From Phycisphaerales bacterium (GTDB taxonomy: Bacteria; Planctomycetota; Phycisphaerae; Phycisphaerales; UBA1924): DNA of 64,000 nt. Position numbers and translations under genes: made by a program. Below are positions 51,772 through 59,252 of the stretch, piece by piece (the stretch's first letter is position 1; the number at the start of each line of letters is the position of its first letter). The notes beneath the pieces are model-generated. The model saw nothing but the letters and a program-made list of their open reading frames with translations. It made no database searches and was not told where the DNA came from. The stretch is from positions 28,609 to 92,608 of the forward strand of contig JAGQON010000015.1 of the NCBI GenBank assembly GCA_020427395.1. The letters run 5' to 3'.

Positions 51772-52630
51772 CTCGCAGTTCCTCGAGCTTCCTGGTTTGT
51801 TCGTCTGTGGCATCGACTACAAAGCGGAACCCAACCCATGAGCAGTCCGCCAGCCACCACCGGCTCTTGGGGATCTGCGGGTCCGACTGGTTCCAGTTGC
51901 TCATCTGCCGTTGGGCGGATGTCGTGGTGCTCGCGTCCGCGGCATCCCGGTAGCCACCACCCATCGCGATGGGGCGACGGGTATCGGTCATCACCCACTC
52001 GGCGGCGTTTCCATGGATATCGAACAGGCCAAAGCCGTTCGGTTTCTTGAGCCCGACCGGGTGCGTTGTGTGCTCGCTGTTCTCCAAAAACCACGCGACC
52101 TCGCCGAGTGTGTCAGCGGTCACGCCGCAGCAATACGGGGTGAGATCGCCCGCCCGGGCGAGGTACACCCACTCGGGTTGCGTCGGCAGGCGTACCGACA
52201 GCCCGGTCTTGAGCGAGAGCCACTCGCAGAAGCCCTCGGCCGCACCTCTCGTCATCCCGATCGCGGGGTACCCGTCATGGCCGAAGCCACGATCCGGCGG
52301 GACATAGGGTTTGCTGGGTCGGGATACCGCGTCGGCTGGCGATGAGCCATCGGGCTCATCCAGTTCATAGACATAGATGTCGTAGAGATCCCAGGTCAGT
52401 TCGGTACGGAGCACAAACAACGAGCCGATCTGATGTTCAGCATCCTCAAACTCGACAGCGCCCACGGGTGTCCTCACCAGCTCAAACGGCACCGCTGTGC
52501 CCGGAACACGGACTTTGATCACGCTCGAAGCGACATCGGGCTCCACAGGGGAATACCCTGACTGATCTAAGAGCGGAGAGCCACAGAACCAAGCCATGAG
52601 TAGCGAGAGCACACATCCTGCACTGAACAT
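51764..52630 (-). CDS. Exported formylglycine-generating-enzyme-like (SUMF1) protein
   Basis: A 288-residue protein of the FGE-sulfatase fold. A hydrophobic N-terminus (GCVLSLLMAWFCGS) suggests export. Family blocks: FVLRTELTWDLYDIYV, YPAIGMTRGAAEGFCEWLSLKTGLSVRLPTQPEWVYLARAG, PNGFGLFDIHGNAAEWVMTD, SRWWLADCSWVGFRFVVD. The Cys pair of true copper-dependent FGE is not clearly placed, so it may only be a SUMF1-fold protein, a group that includes many non-FGE members. No sulfatase gene is in the window. The start overlaps the divergent ApbE gene start. Confidence 0.82.
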   Translation of the reverse strand: MFSAGCVLSLLMAWFCGSPLLDQSGYSPVEPDVASSVIKVRVPGTAVPFELVRTPVGAVEFEDAEHQIGSLFVLRTELTWDLYDIYVYELDEPDGSSPADAVSRPSKPYVPPDRGFGHDGYPAIGMTRGAAEGFCEWLSLKTGLSVRLPTQPEWVYLARAGDLTPYCCGVTADTLGEVAWFLENSEHTTHPVGLKKPNGFGLFDIHGNAAEWVMTDTRRPIAMGGGYRDAADASTTTSAQRQMSNWNQSDPQIPKSRWWLADCSWVGFRFVVDATDEQTRKLEELRDE

Positions 52631-53621
52631 CCTGATCTCCGCGACATGCTTGGCCGTGATAGTTGGGGCATTGGCATCGGGGGGGTGTCAACTAACCACA
52701 CCCAGACCCGATCTCGGCGATCTGCCGAGAGAGCAGCGTACCAGCAACCTGCACCATTATGCAAGGATCAGCATGGGCTCTCGCTGCTCGATTGTCATCG
52801 AGGCCCAAAGCGAGCCCGAGGCAGCTCACGCTGCCTCGGCTGCGTTCGACGAGATCTCCCGCATCGAGCAGGTCCTTAGCGACTACCGAGCAGACTCCGA
52901 GTCCATGCTTCTCACCGGGCAGGAACCGGGAAACTGGCATCCGATCTCGCCGATCCTGATGGATGTACTCGTCAGGTCTCGGGATATCCACAATCGAACC
53001 CGAGGAGTCTTCGACCCAACGGTGGGGGCCTACACCCACCTCTGGCGTTTGCCCGAGCACCCCTCGCGGGAATCACTCCGAGATGCATCCGATCGTGTCG
53101 GGTTCGAGCTACTGCAACTGGATGTGCGCGGCTCCCGAGTCCGTTTCGATCAGGCAGGGATTATCCTCGACTTTGGTGGCATCGGCAAGGGATACGCGGC
53201 CCAGCGTGCGATGGGAATCCTGCGAGCGAGAGGGCTGACCATCGCCAGCATCGACATGGGCGGCGATCTCGTACTCGGCGATCCCCCGAGCGAACAGCCC
53301 GAGGGCTGGCGGGTCGAGATGATCACCGGTATCACCCAGACGCGTACCGAGTTTCTCTCGAACTGCGCTGTCGCGACCTCGGGCGACCTGGAGCGATTCT
53401 ACGAGTACAACGGCGTGCGTTATTCACACATCGTGGATCCACGCACCGGATTGGGTATCACACAACGCCGGGCCGCCAGCGTGATCGCGACAGACGGAGC
53501 ACTCGCCGATGCCCTCGCCAGTGCTGTCTCTGTGCTCGGGCAAGAGCACCTCAATGATCTCCAAGAGCAGTTTCCCGGTGTACAGATCATGCTCGTGAGC
53601 CGATCAATGGAGAGCGAGTGA
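52596..53621 (+). CDS. ApbE-family FAD:protein FMN transferase lipoprotein (second of two)
   Basis: A 341-residue exported flavinyltransferase. The signal ends with lipobox LASGGC (Cys31). ApbE blocks: ARISMGSRCSIVIEAQ, IEQVLSDYRADSES, TRGVFDPTVGAYTHLWR, LDFGGIGKGYAAQRAMGIL, LTIASIDMGGDLVLGD and the C-terminal CAVATSGDLERFYEYNGVRYSHIVDPRTG, with a conserved Asp/Thr divalent metal region ATDGALADALASAVSVLG. It uses FAD to attach FMN covalently to exported proteins. The start overlaps that of the opposing FGE-like gene by 35 bases and the end overlaps the asd gene by 18 bases. Its flavoprotein target is not obvious here. Confidence 0.9.
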   Translation: MSSESTHPALNILISATCLAVIVGALASGGCQLTTPRPDLGDLPREQRTSNLHHYARISMGSRCSIVIEAQSEPEAAHAASAAFDEISRIEQVLSDYRADSESMLLTGQEPGNWHPISPILMDVLVRSRDIHNRTRGVFDPTVGAYTHLWRLPEHPSRESLRDASDRVGFELLQLDVRGSRVRFDQAGIILDFGGIGKGYAAQRAMGILRARGLTIASIDMGGDLVLGDPPSEQPEGWRVEMITGITQTRTEFLSNCAVATSGDLERFYEYNGVRYSHIVDPRTGLGITQRRAASVIATDGALADALASAVSVLGQEHLNDLQEQFPGVQIMLVSRSMESE

Positions 53622-54638
53622 CCCGGACCGAGCATCTTCGAGCCGATCGAGGATCTGCAATGCGTTCAGGGCCGCTCCCTTGCGTATCTGATCGCAGCAC
53701 ACCCAGAGGATGGCTCGCCGAGCATCGTCCGGATCCACCCGGATTCGCCCGACTACAACATCATCCGTGCCAGCGATCTGCGCCGGCGTGAGCGGGCGGT
53801 CACCGGCGTGCAGTCGAACACCGGGAGCTCCACGCAACGCTTCCTGCAGATCTTCAACGCTCGTTTCGCGTGAGAGCTCAAGCATGATTGCTTGCGCGTG
53901 AGCACGCTCGACCGGGACGCGCACGCAGGTCGGAAGCACACGCAAGCCCGGCTCATCCCAGATCTTGCGTGACTCAGCGATCATCTTGCATTCCTCACCG
54001 TTGAATCCCGTTGCCGGGTCGATCGCGGATTCATGCTCAAAGACATCAAACGCGCACGACACCGGGAAGATGCGCGGCTCTTGCGATTGGTCGTCGATCC
54101 GGGCTCGGGTCTGTGCATGCAACTCCTCCAGACCACTTGCACCAGCTCCAGAGACGGCCTGATACGTTGTGACGCTGATGGATCGCACACCAAAGACTTC
54201 GTGGATCGGGCTGATCGCAGTCAACAGCATGATGGTTGAGCAGTTCGGGTTTGCCACGAACCGTGGGCGGCACTCGAGCAGCGAGCCGTTCACCTCCGGG
54301 ATCACCAGCGGGATCGATTCATCGAGGCGATAGGCCGATGAGTTGTCGATCAGGATCGTGCTCGTTCCGCTGAGTATCGATCTGCAACACTTGGCCGTAT
54401 CGGCATCGGCGCACAGCAGTGCATACTCAGGTGGCTGTTCGGTGATGCGATTCAGTTGGCGTATTTCGATGGTGATCCCGCAGTACTCGACACGCTGCCC
54501 GGCCGATCGCTCTGAACCGTACAGCGTGAGCCTTGTGGCCGGGAAGCCACGACTGGCCAGGATTGACAACGCTTCCTGCCCAACCAGACCGCTAGCACCA
54601 ACGATCGCGATGGTGGGATCAGTTGCTGACACAGACAT
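53604..54638 (-). CDS. asd: Aspartate-semialdehyde dehydrogenase
   Basis: A 344-residue NADPH-dependent enzyme converting aspartyl phosphate to aspartate semialdehyde in the Thr/Met/Lys pathway. ATG 54638 has AGGAGG six bases upstream. Blocks: IAIVGASGLVGQEALSIL (cofactor), LIDNSSAYR, catalytic Cys133 (FVANPNCSTIMLL), TTYQAVSGAGASGLEEL and GFNGEECKMIAESRKIW, with RVPVERAHAQAIMLEL near the C-terminus. It overlaps the upstream aspartokinase-homoserine dehydrogenase gene by 20 bases, so it is in the same operon. Its own 3' end overlaps the convergent ApbE gene. Confidence 0.93.
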   Translation of the reverse strand: MSVSATDPTIAIVGASGLVGQEALSILASRGFPATRLTLYGSERSAGQRVEYCGITIEIRQLNRITEQPPEYALLCADADTAKCCRSILSGTSTILIDNSSAYRLDESIPLVIPEVNGSLLECRPRFVANPNCSTIMLLTAISPIHEVFGVRSISVTTYQAVSGAGASGLEELHAQTRARIDDQSQEPRIFPVSCAFDVFEHESAIDPATGFNGEECKMIAESRKIWDEPGLRVLPTCVRVPVERAHAQAIMLELSRETSVEDLQEALRGAPGVRLHAGDRPLTPAQIAGTDDVVVGRIRVDPDDARRAILWVCCDQIRKGAALNALQILDRLEDARSGSLALH

Positions 54639-56313
54639 GGGATTCCTCCTCCTGAGATTGAACATCGGATTCAATGAAGCGTCTCAGCTCCAGCGCATCA
54701 CCAAGTACTGATTCGCTGGTTGGCCACCGCCCCGCCCCGCGACCACGCAGCGTCAAGTTCTCACCGTCTGGCGTGGTCAACTCCACTGCGTTCCATTCGT
54801 TCTCCAGATCAGCGAAGACCGAGCCCGAGAGTGTTTCCTGAATCGCTACTCGTGCCTTGCCATGGGTCAGCAGACCGACCTGCTTTGTACACCGTGTCAC
54901 TATCGTCGTCCTGAGCGCGTCGAGAATGCCCTCATGCTGCTGATCGAGATCGCGATCGCATCCCAGAGTCTGAGCAATCACAATGAGCTTGTCGAGCGCG
55001 TCGCGCCCGTCCAGGTCCCTTGATGGGTCGGCTTCTGCGAAACCCAACTCCTTAGCACGCGAAATCGAGTAGGCAACATCCTGCCCATCTGCGAGCTGAC
55101 CCAGCACGAAGTTGCTGGTCCCATTCAGTACGCCACGCACGACAGCCGGGCGAATATGCTGTGCCCACTCAAGAATGGGCACGCCGCCACCCACGCTCGC
55201 GCTGAAAAGCAGCCGGACACCGTGCTCGTCGGCGAGCGATCGAAGTTCCTCGCCCTGCTCGGCAATCAGCGCCTTATTCGCGGTGATCACATGTTTCCCG
55301 CTGCAAATCGCGGACCTGACGATACGGGCCGCGGTTTCCACGCCGCCGATGAGCTCGATGACAAGATCCGAGTCGATTTCTTCGACCGCAGACGGAGAAT
55401 CAAACAGCTCGATATCAAGTTCCGCATACTTCGCCGGATGACGGCAGATGCCGCCGACAATCTCGAACTCGTCGGGGAGCTGGCGGAGCAGCTCGATCAC
55501 GCCAGCGCCAACACTCCCAAGCCCGCACACCAGCACACGAGCAGGAGTGATCGATGCGATCGGTTGGCTGATCACGCTGCGACCGGCACCGACAGTCGTA
55601 GGGGCGGTGCAGTTGAAGCTCCCGAGCTGAAACTCGATGCCGTGCCGCTTCGCGTACTCAATCGCCTTGAACTGCACGATCGAGCCGTCCGTCGCGTGAG
55701 CATCCTTGTAGTTCGCGTAGCGGTACCGAGCAGGTGGGGGATCGCACTTTGCCGGATCAGCTACATAAAGCCCATCGACATCTTTGATCATGCGGCAGAC
55801 CTCTGCCCCGATCTGGTGCGCAATAAACACGGCCGTCAGATCCGATCCGCCTCGTCCCAGCGTATTCGTTTGGCCAGTTGAATCGATGCCAACAAAGCCC
55901 GGAATCACAACCACCCCATCCCGGTCCAGTGCCGAGTTGATGGCATCACGGTTTAGCCCGATCGGGTTGGCATCGAGCGGGTGGCCATGCACACGGAGCC
56001 CGATCGAAGCGGCACCGAGCACACTGCAGGGGATCCCCGCCCGGTCAAGCAGGACACCCAGAAGGGCCGCGGATTCTTGCTCGCCCTGAGCGATGAGGCC
56101 GGCCTTTATCGAGGGTGTCGCATTGAGGCAGTGTGTATCGGTGAGCTTGATGAGTTCCTCTGTCCGCCCCGTCAACGCGGAAACCACGGCGACAACCCGG
56201 TACCCATCCCGGCGCCAGCGGTAGATCTCGTGCACCGCCACCCGGAGACGATCCAGGGAGAGCAGCACCGATCCGCCGAACTTGAGCACGATCGTCGGAT
56301 GGTCAGTTCGCAC
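54619..56313 (-). CDS. Bifunctional aspartokinase-homoserine dehydrogenase lacking ACT domains
   Basis: A 564-residue fusion. The kinase part (about 1-255) has VLKFGGSVLLSL (ATP site), VVAVVSALTGRTEEL, GFVGIDSTGQTNTLGRGGSDLTAVFIA and MIKDVDGLYVADP. The homoserine dehydrogenase part (about 258-564) has VLVCGLGSVGAGVIELL (NAD(P) site), VITANKALIAE, NGTSNFVLGQL and the catalytic-type ADPSRDLDGRDALDKLIVIA. The E. coli ThrA fusion is about 820 residues because two ACT domains lie between; here the kinase passes directly into the dehydrogenase. Allosteric control by Thr or Lys is therefore not expected. It overlaps both neighbours (11 and 20 bases) in a SAM-riboswitch operon, so control is likely at expression level. 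Confidence 0.92.
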   Translation of the reverse strand: MRTDHPTIVLKFGGSVLLSLDRLRVAVHEIYRWRRDGYRVVAVVSALTGRTEELIKLTDTHCLNATPSIKAGLIAQGEQESAALLGVLLDRAGIPCSVLGAASIGLRVHGHPLDANPIGLNRDAINSALDRDGVVVIPGFVGIDSTGQTNTLGRGGSDLTAVFIAHQIGAEVCRMIKDVDGLYVADPAKCDPPPARYRYANYKDAHATDGSIVQFKAIEYAKRHGIEFQLGSFNCTAPTTVGAGRSVISQPIASITPARVLVCGLGSVGAGVIELLRQLPDEFEIVGGICRHPAKYAELDIELFDSPSAVEEIDSDLVIELIGGVETAARIVRSAICSGKHVITANKALIAEQGEELRSLADEHGVRLLFSASVGGGVPILEWAQHIRPAVVRGVLNGTSNFVLGQLADGQDVAYSISRAKELGFAEADPSRDLDGRDALDKLIVIAQTLGCDRDLDQQHEGILDALRTTIVTRCTKQVGLLTHGKARVAIQETLSGSVFADLENEWNAVELTTPDGENLTLRGRGAGRWPTSESVLGDALELRRFIESDVQSQEEESHVCVSN

Positions 56314-57541
56314 AGCACACCTCCTCCGCTACAGAAGAAGCACGCTTGTTGAGGCAGGCAGCGACAAGACCTTGCTCGAGATCCGAGATCAGTTCCTCGA
56401 CTAGCTCGATCCCAACCGAGAGGCGCAGCAGCCCATCGCTGATCCCGACCGCTTCGCGTTGCTCGCGCGGCACATCTGCATGCGTCATCGAGGCCGGGTG
56501 CGTGATCAGTGTTTCGACCGAACCAACATGCTCCACCAGCGTGCACCGCTTGAGTGACTGCACGAAACGCTTCCCGGCCTCGATCCCACCCTTGATCGAG
56601 AACGAGACCACGGCACCGTGCCCACCGAGGTGCTGGCGTTCTGCGATTGCCTTGGCTTCACCCTTGAGCAGCGAGGGGTAGTAAACGCCTTCAATCTCAT
56701 GGCGATCGCTGAGCCACTCCGCAATGCGCCGCGCCGACGCCGATTGAGCACGGATTCGGAGCGGGAGTGTTTTGATCCCGTTGGTCGTGAGCCAGGCGTT
56801 GAACGGTGCCTGAATCCCGCCGGTGCACTTGCGGATGAACCGAATCCGCTCAAGCACCTGCTCGTTTCGTGACACGATCGAGCCGCCGAGGGCCACGGAG
56901 TGCCCGTCGATGAACTTGGTTGTTGAATAGACGCTGATGTCCGCGCCGAGATCGAGCGGTTGCTGCAGCACCGGGGTCAGGAATGTGTTGTCGACGGCCA
57001 GCAGCACCCCTGCGAGACGGGCGATCTTGGCAATCGCGCTGATGTCAGTGATTCCCAGCGTCGGGTTCGCGGGCGTTTCAACGAAGATCAGACGCGTGTT
57101 GGGACGCACCGCGATCTGCACGGCGTCCGCGCTGCTCGAGTCAACGAAAGTCGTCTCAACCCCGAGTTCGCTGAAGAGTTGCTGGAAAAGACGGGTCGTG
57201 CCGCCGTAGACGCTTCGCCCGCAGATGACATGGTCACCTGCTCGGAGCAGCGAGAGGAAGAGTGCGGTCTCAGCCGCGAGCCCCGTCGCGAAGCATACGG
57301 CCGGCGGGGCATCCTCCAGAGAGCCGAGTGTGTACTCCAGTCCGGAGACTGTCGGGTTCGAAACCCGCGAGTACTGGTGCTCCGGGTTGGTCCCGACAGC
57401 GCAACGGGCGAATGTGGTGGATTGAACAATACCATCGACAAGCGCCTGCCCGTCCTTGTATGGATGAGCACGCTGAAGGCACCGAGACTCGAATGAGTCG
57501 CTGTAACTGAACGATGACGACTGGGTAGAAGTGGATCCCAT
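56303..57541 (-). CDS. Cys/Met metabolism PLP enzyme (cystathionine gamma-synthase or O-acylhomoserine sulfhydrylase)
   Basis: A 412-residue fold-type I PLP enzyme that uses an acylated homoserine to make cystathionine or homocysteine. Blocks: IVQSTTFARCAVGTNPEHQYSRVSNPTVSGLE, FATGLAAETALFLSLLRAGDHVI, VETPANPTLGITDI, LAVDNTFLTPVLQQPLDLGADISVYSTTKFIDGH with PLP Lys209, and the C-terminal LVEHVGSVETLITHPASMTHADVPREQREAVGISDGLLRLSVGIE. Sequence alone does not separate the two activities. It leads the operon downstream of a SAM-I-clan riboswitch, placing it in methionine synthesis. The start codon has GGAG in a hairpin loop. Confidence 0.92.
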   Translation of the reverse strand: MGSTSTQSSSFSYSDSFESRCLQRAHPYKDGQALVDGIVQSTTFARCAVGTNPEHQYSRVSNPTVSGLEYTLGSLEDAPPAVCFATGLAAETALFLSLLRAGDHVICGRSVYGGTTRLFQQLFSELGVETTFVDSSSADAVQIAVRPNTRLIFVETPANPTLGITDISAIAKIARLAGVLLAVDNTFLTPVLQQPLDLGADISVYSTTKFIDGHSVALGGSIVSRNEQVLERIRFIRKCTGGIQAPFNAWLTTNGIKTLPLRIRAQSASARRIAEWLSDRHEIEGVYYPSLLKGEAKAIAERQHLGGHGAVVSFSIKGGIEAGKRFVQSLKRCTLVEHVGSVETLITHPASMTHADVPREQREAVGISDGLLRLSVGIELVEELISDLEQGLVAACLNKRASSVAEEVCCAN

Positions 57542-57561
57542 GCTGTGAACTCCTTCACAGC
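57542..57561 (-). promoter_or_regulatory. Hairpin presenting the Shine-Dalgarno sequence
   Basis: On the minus strand GCTGTGAA-GGAG-TTCACAGC is a perfect 8-bp stem with the ribosome-binding GGAG as its 4-base loop. The next three bases are the ATG of the PLP enzyme at 57541. The hairpin may serve as the expression platform of the riboswitch upstream. Confidence 0.75.
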
Positions 57562-57621
57562 ATCGAGAGCTTCCAGTGTTGGCGTGGAATGCGGCATACT
57601 CAGCCGCGACTGCTTGATTGT

Positions 57622-57645
57622 GATGACAAGGACTTGCCTGTCATC
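57622..57645 (-). other. Hairpin next to the riboswitch P1 stem, possible expression platform
   Basis: GATGACAGG and CCTTGTCATC pair with one bulge around a short loop, directly 3' of the aptamer on the minus strand. No T run follows, so a classical terminator is not evident. Confidence 0.4.
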
Positions 57646-57646
57646 C

Positions 57647-57742
57647 GCATCGTTCCCCACGCCGGGGCTGGTCTCGGCACCGTGGCTGCAGCAGCTCGGT
57701 TGCCGCCCGGGACCTTGTGAGACATCCCGGGACTCTTGATGC
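57647..57742 (-). ncRNA. SAM-I-clan riboswitch upstream of the methionine operon
   Basis: Read on the minus strand, the leader has ATCAAGAG at the P1/P2 junction, CGGCAACC in the P2/P3 region and CACGGTGCCGAGACCAGC in P3/P4, as in SAM-I aptamers, with a closing P1 of GCATC / GATGC. The usual kink-turn block (GGCCCGATGAAACC in typical members) is not canonical, so it may be a SAM-I/IV-type variant rather than classic SAM-I. The gene downstream makes methionine or its precursor, which fits. It probably represses the operon when SAM is high. Confidence 0.78.
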
Positions 57743-57824
57743 AATACGTCCAGAAGATAGCGGGTGAACATTGTGCGTCAAGCATGAGTCACAGGATTCA
57801 TTCACTTTTTCGGATGAGCGGATG

Positions 57825-57851
57825 AAAAAACCCCGTCGCAGAGCGACGGGG
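57825..57851 (-). terminator. Intrinsic terminator of the RNA-binding protein gene
   Basis: On the minus strand a 9-bp stem CCCCGTCGC / GCGACGGGG with a 3-base loop is followed by six T, 27 bases after the stop of the RRM gene. The opposite strand has no T run, so it acts only leftward. Confidence 0.9.
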
Positions 57852-57878
57852 TCGAAGAATCAGTGATTGGGTTGTGGT

Positions 57879-58292
57879 TTACCAGTCGCTTCCGCCACCG
57901 CCGTAACCACCACCGCCGCCGCCACCGCCGTAGCCGCCACGGCCACCGCCGCCGCCGCCACTGCGACCACCGCCGCCGAAGCCGCCACGACCACCGCCGC
58001 CGCCGCCACCACCGCCGCCGAATCCGCCACCGGTGCGGGGACGGTTCTCACGAGGGCGAGCTTCATTCACGACCAGCGCACGACCGCCAAAGTCAGCGCC
58101 GTTGAGCTTCTCGATGGCTTCACGGCCATCGTCTTCATTCTTCATTTCCACGAAACCAAATCCACGCGAACGACCGGTTTCACGATCGTTCATTACACGC
58201 GCGGACTGCACCTCGCCGACTTCTGAGAACAGGTCATTCAGTTCCTGATCAGTCATGGTGTAGGGGAGGTTGCCGACATACAGGTTCAGCAT
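57879..58292 (-). CDS. Glycine-rich RRM RNA-binding protein
   Basis: A 137-residue protein; ATG 58292 starts directly at the RRM, while the longer frame adds Arg-rich non-family sequence. RNP2 is LYVGNLPY (about 4-11) and RNP1 is RGFGFVEM (about 42-49). Residues from about 80 on are a Gly-Arg-Tyr tail (GGGFGGGGGGG, GGRGGYGGGG), the architecture of bacterial Rbp/cold-responsive proteins and eukaryotic glycine-rich RNA-binding proteins. It is a single gene with its own terminator. A role as an RNA chaperone is inference. The Gly-rich coding tract is low-complexity GCC/GGC repeats. Confidence 0.9.
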   Translation of the reverse strand: MLNLYVGNLPYTMTDQELNDLFSEVGEVQSARVMNDRETGRSRGFGFVEMKNEDDGREAIEKLNGADFGGRALVVNEARPRENRPRTGGGFGGGGGGGGGGRGGFGGGGRSGGGGGGRGGYGGGGGGGGYGGGGSDW

Positions 58293-58436
58293 TGCTGTCT
58301 TTCCAAAGCGCCCGTGGGTCAGTGAGAATCGAGGGAGAGTCGGGCATCTTCTACTTCGACAGCTGCGCCTCATCGCGCGGCGCAATAGTCTATCACGCAT
58401 TAGGTTCCGGTGATCGTCAAATCTGGAGAAATGTGA

Positions 58437-59252
58437 TCACCCTGCGTCGACGCTCATGCCCAGGTGCTTGGTAATTTCGTCCATCAGCGAACGGTGAAGA
58501 TCCGGGTTGGACGCCAGCATCTGGGTGATCTCCAGAGACGCATTTCCCTCCAGATCGCTCCAGATCCCCCCGGATTCGCGCACAATCGGGATCGCAGCGG
58601 CGAAATCCCAGAGCTTGAGTTCCGGCTCGATGACCGCATCCACCCGACCCGTTGCCAATAGCACCCAGGCGTAGGCATCACTCCAGCCCCGCGAGTATTT
58701 GCATACCCGATCGAGCCGTTCGTACAGCGATCGAAGCTCTGGGGTGCGGAAATAGCTCAGAGAGGTCGTATTCAGGATCGCCCGGCTGGGCTCATCAACC
58801 CCGCTGACCCTCGTCTCAACAGGAGCCGAGCCGCCCTTGGTATACCAGCATCCAAGTCCGTCAGCCGCATAGACAGTCTCGTTCAGGGCAGGCATATGCA
58901 CGACGCCCAGCTCAGGATGTCCCTGATGAAGGCACGCGAGCATCGTCCCGTAGAGCGGCACGCCCTGCACAAAGGAGATCGTCCCGTCGATTGGATCGAT
59001 GACCCACTCGTAGCCGCTGGTGCCGGGTTTGTCATCAAACTCCTCGCCAAGGATTGCGTCGTTGGGGTACTTCTCGGCGATCCGCTCTCGCAGATGCGAT
59101 TCGCTCGCACGATCAGCGACGGTCACGGGTGTGCCATCAGATTTATCATCACGCTGATCGATTCCGAGCTTGCCGAAGTATCTCAGTGTGATCTCGCCCG
59201 CTTCTCTGGCGATCAGGACTGAATACTCAAGGCGTTCGTGGAGACTGGTCAT
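58437..59252 (-). CDS. Inositol monophosphatase-family enzyme, HisN-like histidinol-phosphatase
   Basis: A 271-residue Mg-dependent phosphatase. Metal-binding motifs: GEEF (Glu70-Glu71), WVIDPIDGTISFVQG (Asp86, Asp89) and LWDFAAAIPIVRESGG (Asp near 218). The pairing of IDGTISFVQGVPLYGTMLACL with a C-terminal KLWDFAAAIPIVRESGG is the pattern I associate with HisN-type histidinol-phosphatases, but other inositol phosphatase-like enzymes cannot be ruled out. It overlaps the alpha-oxoamine synthase gene upstream by four bases. Confidence 0.86.
   Translation of the reverse strand: MTSLHERLEYSVLIAREAGEITLRYFGKLGIDQRDDKSDGTPVTVADRASESHLRERIAEKYPNDAILGEEFDDKPGTSGYEWVIDPIDGTISFVQGVPLYGTMLACLHQGHPELGVVHMPALNETVYAADGLGCWYTKGGSAPVETRVSGVDEPSRAILNTTSLSYFRTPELRSLYERLDRVCKYSRGWSDAYAWVLLATGRVDAVIEPELKLWDFAAAIPIVRESGGIWSDLEGNASLEITQMLASNPDLHRSLMDEITKHLGMSVDAG

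Noticed and set aside
57863..58226. Plus-strand open frames across the Gly-rich tract
   Set aside because: They are Arg/His/Ala-rich antisense shadows of the RRM gene.
57879..58292. Gly-rich repeat tract as a CRISPR or minisatellite
   Set aside because: The irregular GCC/GGC runs simply encode the Gly-Arg-Tyr tail of an RRM protein.
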